DNA from: Streptomyces sp. B21-105
GTDB taxonomy: Bacteria; Actinomycetota; Actinomycetes; Streptomycetales; Streptomycetaceae
Assembly (NCBI RefSeq): GCF_036898465.1
Contig: NZ_JARUMJ010000001.1
Span: 2,976,001 to 3,040,000, forward strand
Length of the DNA stretch: 64,000 nucleotides
Direction of reading: 5' to 3'
Shown here: positions 9,207 through 16,718 of the stretch, piece after piece
How the letters are laid out: each line of letters begins with the position of its first letter
How positions within the stretch are numbered: the first letter of the stretch is position 1
Translations under genes and position numbers: made by a program
The notes under the pieces: generated by a model
Databases searched by the model: none
What the model was told of the DNA's origin: nothing
What the model saw: the letters and a program-made list of their open reading frames with translations, nothing else

Positions 9207-10574
9207 TCAGTCGCCTATTGTCTGCTCGACCTGTTCGAAGCCGGCCATCGCACCGGCCCAGAGCCGCACTTCCGCGACGCCTCCCGGCAGGTAGTGCTTC
9301 CACGCGTTGCCGCTGAACCCCTTGCCGACGGCGAAGTCCCCCGTGCCGATCTTGGCGCTGAAGGCCTGTTCCTCGCCGTTCGGGACGGCTCCCAGATAGA
9401 GGCCGATCGTGCCGTCCTGGGCGTTGGCGACACCGGTCATCCTGACCATGCCGTCCAACAGCGCGTTGTCCTCGGAGGCCACCGCACTGAAGATGCCGTC
9501 GGCGTTCAGCCGGCCGAAGCGCCAGAAACCCTTCGGGACGGTTTTCTCCTCCCCAGCCTCCTCGTCGAAGACAGTCACCTTGTCCGTCAGCTCGTACCAG
9601 AAGCCCCAGGCCGAGCCGTCGGACGTCCGCTGGCCGAGCACTTGACCCGTGTAACCCGCCTGCTTGTCGAGCAACTTGGCACCGTCCACGGCCGCCAGGG
9701 CCGTGACGGTGAACGAACTGGTGTCGTCCACGACGGGACCGGCCGTGGTTGCCGCGTCGTCCACTCCGTCCGCCACGATCGACTCACCGTCCAGCGAGGC
9801 TCCACCACTGAGGGCCAGCGACTGGCCGAAGCCTGACGCGGTGTCGGCGATCGTGGTGCCGACACCCTTGTCGGCCGACCAGTCGGCGACCAGTTCCACC
9901 CCGGCGTAGTTCTTCGACCTTAATGCCCGTGCCGTCGTCGCGATCTCCTCGTTGGCCGCGGCCTCCGGCGTTTTGACGACGAACACCGGCTGGAAACTCT
10001 CCGGGGTCGCGGTCACCTGCAGATCGACATCCGGCAGGACGTCGTCGTAGACGGCCTTGGCCCCGTCCAGCCGCGGGGCGGGCAGCTTGCCCGGCCACTG
10101 CAGTTCGAGTGAGGTGCCCTCACCCGCGATCCGCGCCAGCGGAGCCTTGTCGCCTCCGGCCGAGAAGGCGATCGACACTGCGGCAGCCTTCGGCCCCACT
10201 GAGCCGTCGGAACGTTTTTCCAGTGTCGCGTTCGGCGCTTGCCAGCCACCGCCCGGCTTACTGACCCGCACAGGGACGACGGACTGCTCGAGCGTCAAGG
10301 TGAACCCGTCGGGGTTGGCGAAGGTCGTCGTACGGTCCGTACGCTCACCCGCCACCTCCACACGCTGGCCGGAATCCTCGGCCTCCGCCAACGCCTGCTG
10401 CACTTCGGTCAGGGACGCTGAGTCCGCCTCAGCGGGAGCGGCAGCGGCTAGTTGACCTGGCAGCACGAGCACACCCGACAGCACGACCAACACGGCCGTG
10501 GCAGCTGACACACACCTGCCCCGCTCTGGGCCAGGGCGTTTGGGCACGCCAGATTTCCCCCGCAAGAACCGCAC
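9207..10574 (-). CDS. Secreted LamG-like (concanavalin-fold) protein, Rhs partner
   Basis: A protein of 455 residues with an N-terminal signal peptide (hydrophobic AATAVLVVLSGVLVLPGQLA followed by AAAPAEA). The middle resembles the region found in front of YD-repeat proteins in streptomycetes, with VSKPGGGWQAPNATLEKR and YDDVLPDVDLQVTATPESF. The C-terminal ~190 residues look like a LamG/jellyroll module (DDTSSFTVTALAAVDGAKLL; FWRFGRLNADG; GGVAEVRLWAGAM). Such proteins are normally much longer, often over 1,000 residues with more than one LamG domain, so this is a short version. GTG at 10547, with GGGGGAA before it, is an equally possible start. It lies directly upstream of the Rhs toxin on the same strand, suggesting that it is exported and works with it; that role is inference. 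Confidence 0.7.
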   Translation of the reverse strand: MRFLRGKSGVPKRPGPERGRCVSAATAVLVVLSGVLVLPGQLAAAAPAEADSASLTEVQQALAEAEDSGQRVEVAGERTDRTTTFANPDGFTLTLEQSVVPVRVSKPGGGWQAPNATLEKRSDGSVGPKAAAVSIAFSAGGDKAPLARIAGEGTSLELQWPGKLPAPRLDGAKAVYDDVLPDVDLQVTATPESFQPVFVVKTPEAAANEEIATTARALRSKNYAGVELVADWSADKGVGTTIADTASGFGQSLALSGGASLDGESIVADGVDDAATTAGPVVDDTSSFTVTALAAVDGAKLLDKQAGYTGQVLGQRTSDGSAWGFWYELTDKVTVFDEEAGEEKTVPKGFWRFGRLNADGIFSAVASEDNALLDGMVRMTGVANAQDGTIGLYLGAVPNGEEQAFSAKIGTGDFAVGKGFSGNAWKHYLPGGVAEVRLWAGAMAGFEQVEQTIGD

Positions 10575-10619
10575 AGAACCCCGCCCCCAGAGTCACAAGA
10601 TCTTCAAAAAAGTAAGCGC

Positions 10620-10648
10620 ATTCAAGCCCTCGCCTCACCTTGCGTCAA
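10620..10648 (-). promoter_or_regulatory. Candidate promoter of the LamG-Rhs-immunity operon
   Basis: On the minus strand TTGACG (10648-10643) is followed after exactly 17 bases by TTGAAT (10625-10620), close to the housekeeping -35/-10 pattern. It would start transcription about 40 nt before the LamG gene. The rest of the 315-bp gap (10575-10889) shows no gene. This is a pattern match only. Confidence 0.4.
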
Positions 10649-10889
10649 GGGCATATGACGATGCGCAATCGCGCCCGACGCGCCACTTGGCTGGAATTCG
10701 CGCCACAAAACCGAACAAGGGTCAAGCACAGAGACCACCTCACGGCGCCCGTTGGCCGAAAGCGGACTGACCTCGTCTGTGGCGGCTTCCGCGTGGCGGC
10801 AGTGTCGACCTCTGCTCTTCCCGTGGGCGGGGGCGCAGCCGTCCGCGCCGTCTTCGGACGTGACCGGGACCGCCGACCGTTGAGCGACG

Positions 10890-11333
10890 TCAGCGGGCGG
10901 TCTGCCGCCTCCGCCAGAACCGCCGGACCCGGACGAACGTGGTCCAGCAGGCCGCGAGGAGGCTGCCCGCGGCGACGAGGGAGAACAGGACCAGCGCCGG
11001 ATTGATCCAGACCGGGACCAGGTCGTAGGACTCGTTGCATTTGTTGTGCAGGGGGAAGATCTGCATCGACTCGCGCAAGTGTTCGCCGCGGTAGGCGCCG
11101 TCATAGGGCTGTCCGCGCAGGGCGCATGTCTCTCCCACGTCCAGGCCGCCGGAGACGGCTCCCCAGATCCAGGTGAAGAACGTCAGTGCGCTGGACAGTA
11201 CCGAGAGCAGGAGCCAGAGGACGGGGTTGCGCCGGCGCCCGCGGCTCGCTCCCACGCCGGCAGGTCCGGCAGCGGCCTCGACCCCGGCCTGGCCCCCGGC
11301 AGCCGCAGTGATCTCGGGCTCGTCGTCGCTCAT
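10890..11333 (-). CDS. Small two-helix membrane protein, function unknown
   Basis: A 147-residue protein. The N-terminal ~35 residues are Ala/Gly-rich and end in a basic patch (SRGRRRNP). A first membrane helix (VLWLLLSVLSSALTFFTWIW) is followed by a ~50-residue loop containing two cysteines (ETCALRG and NKCNESYD), then a second helix (PALVLFSLVAAGSLLAACW) and an Arg-rich tail (RVRRFWRRRQ). The topology suggests an extracytoplasmic loop that may hold a disulfide. It lies 90 bp downstream of the GT87-PAP2 gene on the same strand and could be co-transcribed with it. No family is recognised. Confidence 0.7.
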   Translation of the reverse strand: MSDDEPEITAAAGGQAGVEAAAGPAGVGASRGRRRNPVLWLLLSVLSSALTFFTWIWGAVSGGLDVGETCALRGQPYDGAYRGEHLRESMQIFPLHNKCNESYDLVPVWINPALVLFSLVAAGSLLAACWTTFVRVRRFWRRRQTAR

Positions 11334-11423
11334 GCCGTGGCGCCCACCCGAACTCGAACTCCCCTGTCTGCAGTCACCCGGGGGAGGGTACAGGGGGTGG
11401 GCGGCGGTAAGGAGGTGGGGTGA

Positions 11424-13637
11424 TCATCTCGGGGCCGGGTCCTTGCGCGGCGCCGACGTCCGCGCCCGCGCTGGCGTCGGCGTCGGCGCCAACGGCGGTG
11501 CCGGATCGTCCGCCGTGCTCCCGCTCGCCGCCGAACCCGCCGCCGAACCCGCCGTCACCCCCGTCACCGCCGCCGTCTGGGCGCGGGGCCCCAGCAGCAG
11601 GTAGGACAGGCCGAAGCCGGCCAGTACCACCGCTGCGCCGCCGGCCGCGTCCAGCACCCAGTGGTTGCCGGTGGCCACGATGGACGAGGCGGTGAGGAAC
11701 GGGTGCAGCAGGCCGAGGGCCTTCACCCACCGTCTCCGGGCGACGATCGCGATGACCATGCCGCACCACAGGGACCAGCCGAAGTGCAGGGACGGCATCG
11801 CCGCGTACTGGTTGGTGAGCGCGGTGAGGGTGCCGTAGTCCGGCTTGGAGAAGTCCTGGACGCCGTGGACCGTGTCGATGACGCCCAGGCCCGGCATCAG
11901 GCGCGGCGGGGCCAGCGGGTAGAGCCAGAAGCCGACCAGCGCCAGCAGGGTCGCGAAGCCGAGGGACGCGCGGGCCCAGCGGTAGTCGGCCGGACGGCGC
12001 ACGTACAGCACGGCGAGGACCGTCAGGGGGACGGCGAAGTGGAAGGAGGTGTAGTAGAAGTCGAAGAAGTCCCGCAGCCAACCGACCCCGGCCACCCAGT
12101 GGTTGACCGCGCGCTCCACGTCGATGTGCAGCAACCGCTCGCTGTCGAGGATCTGCTGTCCGTGCGTCTCCGCGCGCGCCCGTCCGCCGGAGTTCGTGCC
12201 GCCGGTCGCCGCCAGCCGGACCTGCTGGTAGGCCGCGTACGTGACGCGGATCAGCAGCAGTTCCAGCAGCAGGTTGGGGCGGGTCAGGACGCGCTTGAGG
12301 AACGGCAGCAGCGGCACGCGCCCGAAGCGGGCGGGGACCGGCGGGGCGTGCTCGGCCGGAATCGGCTTCCGGTAGTAGGGGGACGTCCGCGGCAGGAAGG
12401 GGACGAGCGTGGCGGCGGCGACCGCTGCCAGCAGCACCGCGTTGTCGCGCAGCGGGTCCAGGGCCGCCGTGTGGGGCAGCAGCATGTCCCCGGGGAGCGT
12501 CATCACCATGATGACCGCCACCGGCCAGAGACAGCGGCCGGAGGCTCGCCTGCCGACCCGGCCGACCACCGCCGGCAGCACCCACAGCAGCTGGTGCTGC
12601 CAGGTCGTGGGCGAGACGGCGATGGCCGCACAGCCGGTCACGGCGACCGCCAGCAGCAGTTGGCCGTCGCGTGCGTAGCGGACCGCCCGGCGCACGCCGA
12701 GGCTCGCGACGGCCGCGGCGAGCGACAGGAACAGGCCGATCTCGAGCGGCCCGGAGAGGCCGATACGCAGCAGGGCGCCGTGCAGGGACTGGTTGGCGAG
12801 GGCGTCCGCGTCGCCGCCGAGGCCGGTGCCCGCCAGGTGGTGCACCCAGTAGATGTACGAGTCGCGCGGCATGGCCGCCCAGGTGAGCAGCGTGACGCCG
12901 GCGAAGACGGCACCGGAGGCGGCCGCGGCGCGGCGGCGGCCGGCGAACCAGAGCAGTGCGGCGAAGAGCAGGACCGCGGGCTGGAGGGCGGCGGCCAGGC
13001 CGATGAGGGCGCCGGTGGCCCGCCAGTCCCGTGCGACGAAGCAGCCGAGGACGACGAGCAGGACCGGGATGATGCTGGTCTGGCCCAGCCAGAACGCGTT
13101 GCGCACGGGCAGCGACAGCATGAGCAGGCTGGTCGCGACCGGTGCGGCGAGCAGTGCGGTCCGTCTGCCGGGCGGCCGGGGCAGGTTGCGGGCGGCGATC
13201 ACGCCGAGGGCGGCGACCAGCAGCAGCGTGCCGAAGGTCCAGCCCCAGCCGAGGGCCTGCTCGGCGGCCCGGGTGAGGGGTTTGAGGACCAGCCCGCCGA
13301 AGGGGGTGCCGGTGAAGCGGGTGGAGCCGTAGAGCGAGCCGTTGACGTGCAGTACGCCGTCGGGTCCGACCCAGGTCTCCAGGTCGGTCAGCCGTTCCCC
13401 GCGCGGGGTGCCGAGGACGACAACCACCTGGCGTACGGCGAGGAGGGCCGCCACCAGCCAGAGGCCGAGGCGGACCGCACGCAGACGCGCCCCGGCAGGG
13501 TCGACCGTGACGGCCGGGTCGACCGTGACGGCCGGGTCGACCGTGGCGGCCAGGTCGACTCGGCCGGCCGGGTCGGCCCTGCCGGCCGCCGGTACGAAGG
13601 GTTCCGCCGTCCGCCCGCTGTGTTCCGCATTCGCCAC
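11424..13637 (-). CDS. Bifunctional GT87-type glycosyltransferase / PAP2 phosphatase membrane protein
   Basis: A 737-residue integral membrane protein starting with GTG (MANAEHSGRT). After a Pro/Val repeat tail (residues ~30-50), the first ~430 residues form a multi-pass GT-C fold like the polyprenyl-phosphate-mannose-dependent GT87 (DUF2029) mannosyltransferases, with the loop ETWVGPDGVLHVNGSLYGS. The C-terminal ~250 residues are a PAP2/inositol-phosphorylceramide-synthase-like domain with PSLHFGWS (the PSGH-like motif) and GNHWVLDAAGG (the HxxxD motif). It probably acts in the plasma membrane on lipid-linked sugars or phospholipid head groups. The same fusion is known in streptomycetes; its substrate is not. 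An in-frame 18-bp repeat lies near the start. Confidence 0.85.
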   Translation of the reverse strand: MANAEHSGRTAEPFVPAAGRADPAGRVDLAATVDPAVTVDPAVTVDPAGARLRAVRLGLWLVAALLAVRQVVVVLGTPRGERLTDLETWVGPDGVLHVNGSLYGSTRFTGTPFGGLVLKPLTRAAEQALGWGWTFGTLLLVAALGVIAARNLPRPPGRRTALLAAPVATSLLMLSLPVRNAFWLGQTSIIPVLLVVLGCFVARDWRATGALIGLAAALQPAVLLFAALLWFAGRRRAAAASGAVFAGVTLLTWAAMPRDSYIYWVHHLAGTGLGGDADALANQSLHGALLRIGLSGPLEIGLFLSLAAAVASLGVRRAVRYARDGQLLLAVAVTGCAAIAVSPTTWQHQLLWVLPAVVGRVGRRASGRCLWPVAVIMVMTLPGDMLLPHTAALDPLRDNAVLLAAVAAATLVPFLPRTSPYYRKPIPAEHAPPVPARFGRVPLLPFLKRVLTRPNLLLELLLIRVTYAAYQQVRLAATGGTNSGGRARAETHGQQILDSERLLHIDVERAVNHWVAGVGWLRDFFDFYYTSFHFAVPLTVLAVLYVRRPADYRWARASLGFATLLALVGFWLYPLAPPRLMPGLGVIDTVHGVQDFSKPDYGTLTALTNQYAAMPSLHFGWSLWCGMVIAIVARRRWVKALGLLHPFLTASSIVATGNHWVLDAAGGAAVVLAGFGLSYLLLGPRAQTAAVTGVTAGSAAGSAASGSTADDPAPPLAPTPTPARARTSAPRKDPAPR
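13501..13554. repeat. Three 18-bp tandem repeats inside the GT87-PAP2 gene
   Basis: Units TCGACCGTGACGGCCGGG at 13501-13518 and 13519-13536 are identical, and a third diverged unit spans 13537-13554. In the minus-strand frame they encode a repeated Val-Asp-Pro-Ala-Val-Thr stretch in the cytoplasmic N-terminal tail. Changes in copy number would keep the frame. Confidence 0.9.
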
Positions 13638-14098
13638 GCTCTGTGGCCTCCCGCCCGTTCGTTCACGCGCGCTGCGCGGGATCGTGCGACGCCTCTCCTG
13701 AAGCGCACGTCTCCCCCACGCACACGAAGAACGCCGGCCCCCGTTCCACTCGGCGTTTTCGCTCCTTTTGCCCGGTAGAGGATAGTGCGTCCGGCGGACC
13801 GGTCGCCTCCGCTAGGCTGCTCGCCAGTTGCCCGCGAGGGGCGGAATCCGGATCGCCGAGAGAACGGAATGGGCTCTCACGCCGCACCTTTGTGGCACCC
13901 CAGGTGGGGTGGGCGTACGGAGAGTGCTGGGGTGATGTGACGTGTGGTGTGTTTACGGCGGCACTTCCACCGCCTCGCCCGCCTCGCCCGACGACCGCAC
14001 TCGGGCAGCCGACCGCTCTCCTTGCTCCGAACGGGTGCATTCCGGCCGTGGGGAGCCGTACGGCGCGGGCGGACGGGCGTCGTCCGTGGCGGGCGTCG
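13638..14098. other. Intergenic region between divergent genes
   Basis: The gap separates the minus-strand GT87-PAP2 gene from the plus-strand methyltransferase gene. Short reading frames are present but lack family features and typical codon bias. Apart from the promoter at its right edge (next entry), I see no RNA gene or repeat here. Confidence 0.5.
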
Positions 14099-14127
14099 TT
14101 GACACGGCTTGTTAGCGCGTCTAACCA
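14099..14127 (+). promoter_or_regulatory. Promoter with overlapping GTTAG-N5-CTAAC dyad
   Basis: TTGACA (14099-14104) is followed after 17 bases by TAACCA (14122-14127), a good housekeeping-type promoter about 50 bp before the O-methyltransferase start. A perfect inverted repeat GTTAG-CGCGT-CTAAC (14111-14125) runs into the -10 box, where a repressor would block polymerase. The regulator is unknown. Confidence 0.5.
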
Positions 14128-14177
14128 TTTGTCACCGACATGCCGTCCGACATGTCAGGCACACGAGAGGCTGAGCC

Positions 14178-14849
14178 ATGAGCGAGTCGCAGGTCTGGGA
14201 CGCCGTCGACGCCTACTTCACCGGCCGTCTCGCCCCCGACGACGAGGTGATGGCCGCCGCGCTACGGGACAGCGAGGCCGCCGGGCTGCCGCACATCAGC
14301 GTGACGGCGAACCAGGGCAAGCTGCTGCAGCTCTTCGCGGAGGTGCAGGGGGCCCGGCAGATCCTGGAGATCGGCACGCTCGGCGGCTACAGCACGATCT
14401 GGCTGGCCCGCGCGCTGCCCGCCGACGGCCGGCTGATCTCCCTGGAGTACGAGCCCCGGCACGCGGAGGTCGCCGTCCGCAACATCGCCCGCGCGGGCCT
14501 CGACAAGGTGGTCGAGGTGCGGGTCGGCGCGGCGCTGGAGTCGCTGCCGCGGCTGGCGGACGAGAACCCGCCCCCGTTCGACCTGGTCTTCATCGACGCC
14601 GACAAGAGCAACAACGTCCATTATCTGGAGTGGGCGCTGAGGCTCACGAGCGCGGGCAGCCTCATCGTCGTCGACAACGTCGTGCGGGGTGGCCGGGTCG
14701 CCGACGCGCACAGTGACGCCGAGGACATTCGCGGCATCCGCGGCGCGATCGAGCTGATCGGCTCGCATCCGAGGCTGAGCGGCACTGCGATCCAGACGGT
14801 GGGGGCGAAGGGCTACGACGGTTTCGCACTGGCGCGCGTCCTGGCGTAG
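14178..14849 (+). CDS. SAM-dependent O-methyltransferase (family 3, COMT-like)
   Basis: A 223-residue class I methyltransferase matching the full length of bacterial family-3 O-methyltransferases. SAM-binding motif I is LEIGTLGGYSTIWLA (about residues 56-70). The acidic residue after the next strand is in LEYEPRHAEVA, and the metal/substrate motif is VFIDADKSNN followed by VVDNVVRGG. The family transfers methyl groups to catechol-type hydroxyls with a divalent metal; the natural substrate is unknown. The ATG has a GAGAGG site about nine bases upstream. It is a single-gene unit driven by the promoter at 14099-14127. Confidence 0.9.
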   Translation: MSESQVWDAVDAYFTGRLAPDDEVMAAALRDSEAAGLPHISVTANQGKLLQLFAEVQGARQILEIGTLGGYSTIWLARALPADGRLISLEYEPRHAEVAVRNIARAGLDKVVEVRVGAALESLPRLADENPPPFDLVFIDADKSNNVHYLEWALRLTSAGSLIVVDNVVRGGRVADAHSDAEDIRGIRGAIELIGSHPRLSGTAIQTVGAKGYDGFALARVLA

Positions 14850-14937
14850 CCCCAGCCCCCGGCGTAGCCCCCCTCCGCAGCCCTTCTGCAGCCTTCTGTA
14901 AGCCCCTGCCGGGTTCCGGGACGGCGGGGCGGGTGGT

Positions 14938-15324
14938 TCAGCCCTCGTGGTAGAAGCCCACGTTGACGCTGCGCGGCCCGGTGCGGTCGTACACGATGAT
15001 CTCGCCGGAGCCCGCCAGCGGCAGCGTCCCGCCGTACACGAGCGACTGGGTGTACTGCCCGATCACCAGCCGCACCTCGGAGGACGGCTCGTCCTGCGAG
15101 CCGCGCAGCCACGACACCTGCCAGGTGCCGTCGGGGCCGCACAGGAACTCCAGGTGCACACGGGAGACGAACAGCCAGTCGTCGGGGGTCGCGAGACGGC
15201 ACACGGACCTGTCCCTGCCCACCCGCAGCACGGCGCCCGGGTCGCTCGGCGAGTCGGCCATCAGCATGCCGGCCGTGGCGCCCTCTTCCGTCCCGGAGAC
15301 GGTGGCCATGGTCAGTTCGAGCAC
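14938..15324 (-). CDS. FHA-domain-like protein
   Basis: A 128-residue protein read from GTG at 15324, which has GGGGAG six bases upstream; longer in-frame starts exist but have no site. The core VLRVGRDRSVCRLATPDDWL followed by FVSRVHLEFLCGPDGTWQV has the FHA-like order of Gly-Arg, Ser-Arg-x-H and a later Asn (SVNVGFYHEG near the end). FHA domains bind phosphothreonine peptides, so it may be a partner of a Ser/Thr kinase. It is transcribed divergently from the DUF1992 gene, sharing a 117-bp spacer. The fold assignment is from motif order only. Confidence 0.65.
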   Translation of the reverse strand: MLELTMATVSGTEEGATAGMLMADSPSDPGAVLRVGRDRSVCRLATPDDWLFVSRVHLEFLCGPDGTWQVSWLRGSQDEPSSEVRLVIGQYTQSLVYGGTLPLAGSGEIIVYDRTGPRSVNVGFYHEG

Positions 15325-15441
15325 GTGCGCTCCCCTTGAGATGTCTTCGGCATGCCTGTCGGCGTCCTGTGTCCTAAGTGTGCGTGTACAGCCGACGCAT
15401 GGTAAATCGCCCGGGCCCATGGCGTCCGGCACAATGGACGC

Positions 15442-15867
15442 ATGACCGAGCGAAAGCCACCGGGTGTCCCGTTCGAGTCCTGGGTCGACAAACAGATCCG
15501 CGACGCCGAGCGGCGCGGCGATTTCGACCGACTGCCGGGCGCGGGAAAGCCGTTGCCGGCCGTTACCGACACCTCGTACGACGAACTCTGGTGGGTCAAG
15601 CGGAAGTTGGCCCGCGAGGGCCTCTCCGTGCTGCCGCCGACCCTCGCCCTGCGCAAGGAGGCGGAGGACGCTCTGGCGGCGGCGTACGCGGCTCCGTCGG
15701 AACGCCTCGTCCGGAAGATCATCACGGACGTCAACGAGAAACTGCGCGACATGATGTTCAAGCCGCCGCCCGGCCCCCCGCTGGGCATGAAGCCGTACGA
15801 CGTCGAAACGGTCGTACGGGAGTGGCGGGAGCGCCGGGCGGCGGCCGAGGACGCGCCGCGGGACTGA
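15442..15867 (+). CDS. DUF1992 (DnaJ-homologue subfamily C member 28-like) protein
   Basis: A 141-residue protein with the DUF1992 signature: WVDKQIRDAERRGDFDRLPG followed by AGKPLP, then WWVKRKLAREGLSVLPPTLA and a C-terminal helix ending in REWRERR. The domain is found alone in actinobacteria and attached to J-domains elsewhere; its biochemical role is not known. No Shine-Dalgarno sequence precedes the ATG. Instead CACAAT (15430-15435) lies six bases upstream, which fits a leaderless transcript. Confidence 0.85.
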   Translation: MTERKPPGVPFESWVDKQIRDAERRGDFDRLPGAGKPLPAVTDTSYDELWWVKRKLAREGLSVLPPTLALRKEAEDALAAAYAAPSERLVRKIITDVNEKLRDMMFKPPPGPPLGMKPYDVETVVREWRERRAAAEDAPRD

Positions 15868-15918
15868 GCGGCAGTGACACAGGCTCAGCGGGGCTGAGCC
15901 AGCCGTGCAGGGGAGCGG

Positions 15919-16713
15919 TCAGAGGTGCAGCAGCCGCTCCGTGAGTTCGCGGTAGTCCCGCAGGGCCAGCCGCAGTTGCTCGGTGTCGACGGTCGTGGCG
16001 GCCGCCGGCGCGCGCTCCTTGCCTGCGCCCGCCTTTGCGCCGCCTTCCTTTCCGCCGCCCTCCGGATGCCAGGAGCCGCGCAGGGTACGACGGCGGCGGT
16101 CCACGGCCTCGGTGAGGTGTCCGGCGAGCTCCTCCAGCGCCTCGTCGGCCTCCGCCACGGCGTCCCGGGGACCGTCGACGAACCCGACGACGGCGTGCCG
16201 CAGGCGGGTGGCGATCCGGTCGCACTCCTCGTCCGGGAGGAGGGACGAGGTGCTGCGGCCGTCGTGGGGACCGGCGCCGGCGGCCCCCTCACCGGCCTCG
16301 GCCGCCGTACCTCCGGCGACTCCCGTTCGGGACGTCGAGCCGGTGGTGCCCGTTGGTTCAGCGGTGCCCGTTGGTTCGGTGGTGCCCGTTGGTTCAGCGG
16401 TGCCCGTTGATCCGGCCGTGCGGTTGGTGCCGGTCGGGCCGGGCGTTGCGGGGAGCGGTGTGGCGGAGGCCGTCGTCGTGCGTCCGGAGTCCTCCGTCGC
16501 CTCCGTCGCCTTCTTCGCCTCTCCCCTCGGCGCCCGACTCGTCTCGCCCGGCAGGGCCGTCTTGTGAGTCGGCGGCTCGTGAGTCGGCGGCTCGGGGGGC
16601 CGCGGCGGCTCGTAGGGCGACGGGGTTTCGTCGCGCCGGGTGGCGGACCGGCGGTCGTCGGCCGGTTCGCGGTTCTCCGGGCCGGCGCCCTTGCTCGGTG
16701 TCATGTCCGGCAT
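15919..16713 (-). CDS. Conserved protein with PTG/EPT-repeat linker (paralogue of upstream gene)
   Basis: A 264-residue protein starting at 16713 (MPDMTPSKGAGP), with AGGAGGG nine bases upstream inside the end of the preceding gene. The first ~140 residues are a low-complexity Pro/Thr/Glu linker containing four 18-bp DNA repeats. The C-terminal ~110 residues form a folded-looking domain: LLPDEECDRIATRLRHAVVG followed by FVDGPRDAVAEADEALEELA, then RTLRGSW and a final helix LRLALRDYRELTERLLHL. The segment FVDGPRDAVAEAD closely matches FVDSPREAVAEAD in the gene just upstream, so the two are partly paralogous and translationally linked (5-bp gap). Function unknown. Confidence 0.75.
   Translation of the reverse strand: MPDMTPSKGAGPENREPADDRRSATRRDETPSPYEPPRPPEPPTHEPPTHKTALPGETSRAPRGEAKKATEATEDSGRTTTASATPLPATPGPTGTNRTAGSTGTAEPTGTTEPTGTAEPTGTTGSTSRTGVAGGTAAEAGEGAAGAGPHDGRSTSSLLPDEECDRIATRLRHAVVGFVDGPRDAVAEADEALEELAGHLTEAVDRRRRTLRGSWHPEGGGKEGGAKAGAGKERAPAAATTVDTEQLRLALRDYRELTERLLHL
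16345..16416. repeat. Four 18-bp tandem repeats in the linker of the 15919-16713 gene
   Basis: Units begin at 16345, 16363, 16381 and 16399, each starting GGTGCCCGTTG. In the minus-strand frame they encode Pro-Thr-Gly-Thr-Ala/Thr-Glu. Units 1 and 3 are identical; units 2 and 4 are slightly diverged. Confidence 0.9.
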
Positions 16714-16718
16714 GACGG

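Noticed and set aside
11661..13778. A 705-codon open frame opposite the GT87-PAP2 gene
   Set aside because: Composition is dominated by Gly/Gln/Arg/Asp with no motif, while the minus-strand frame has membrane helices and PAP2 motifs.
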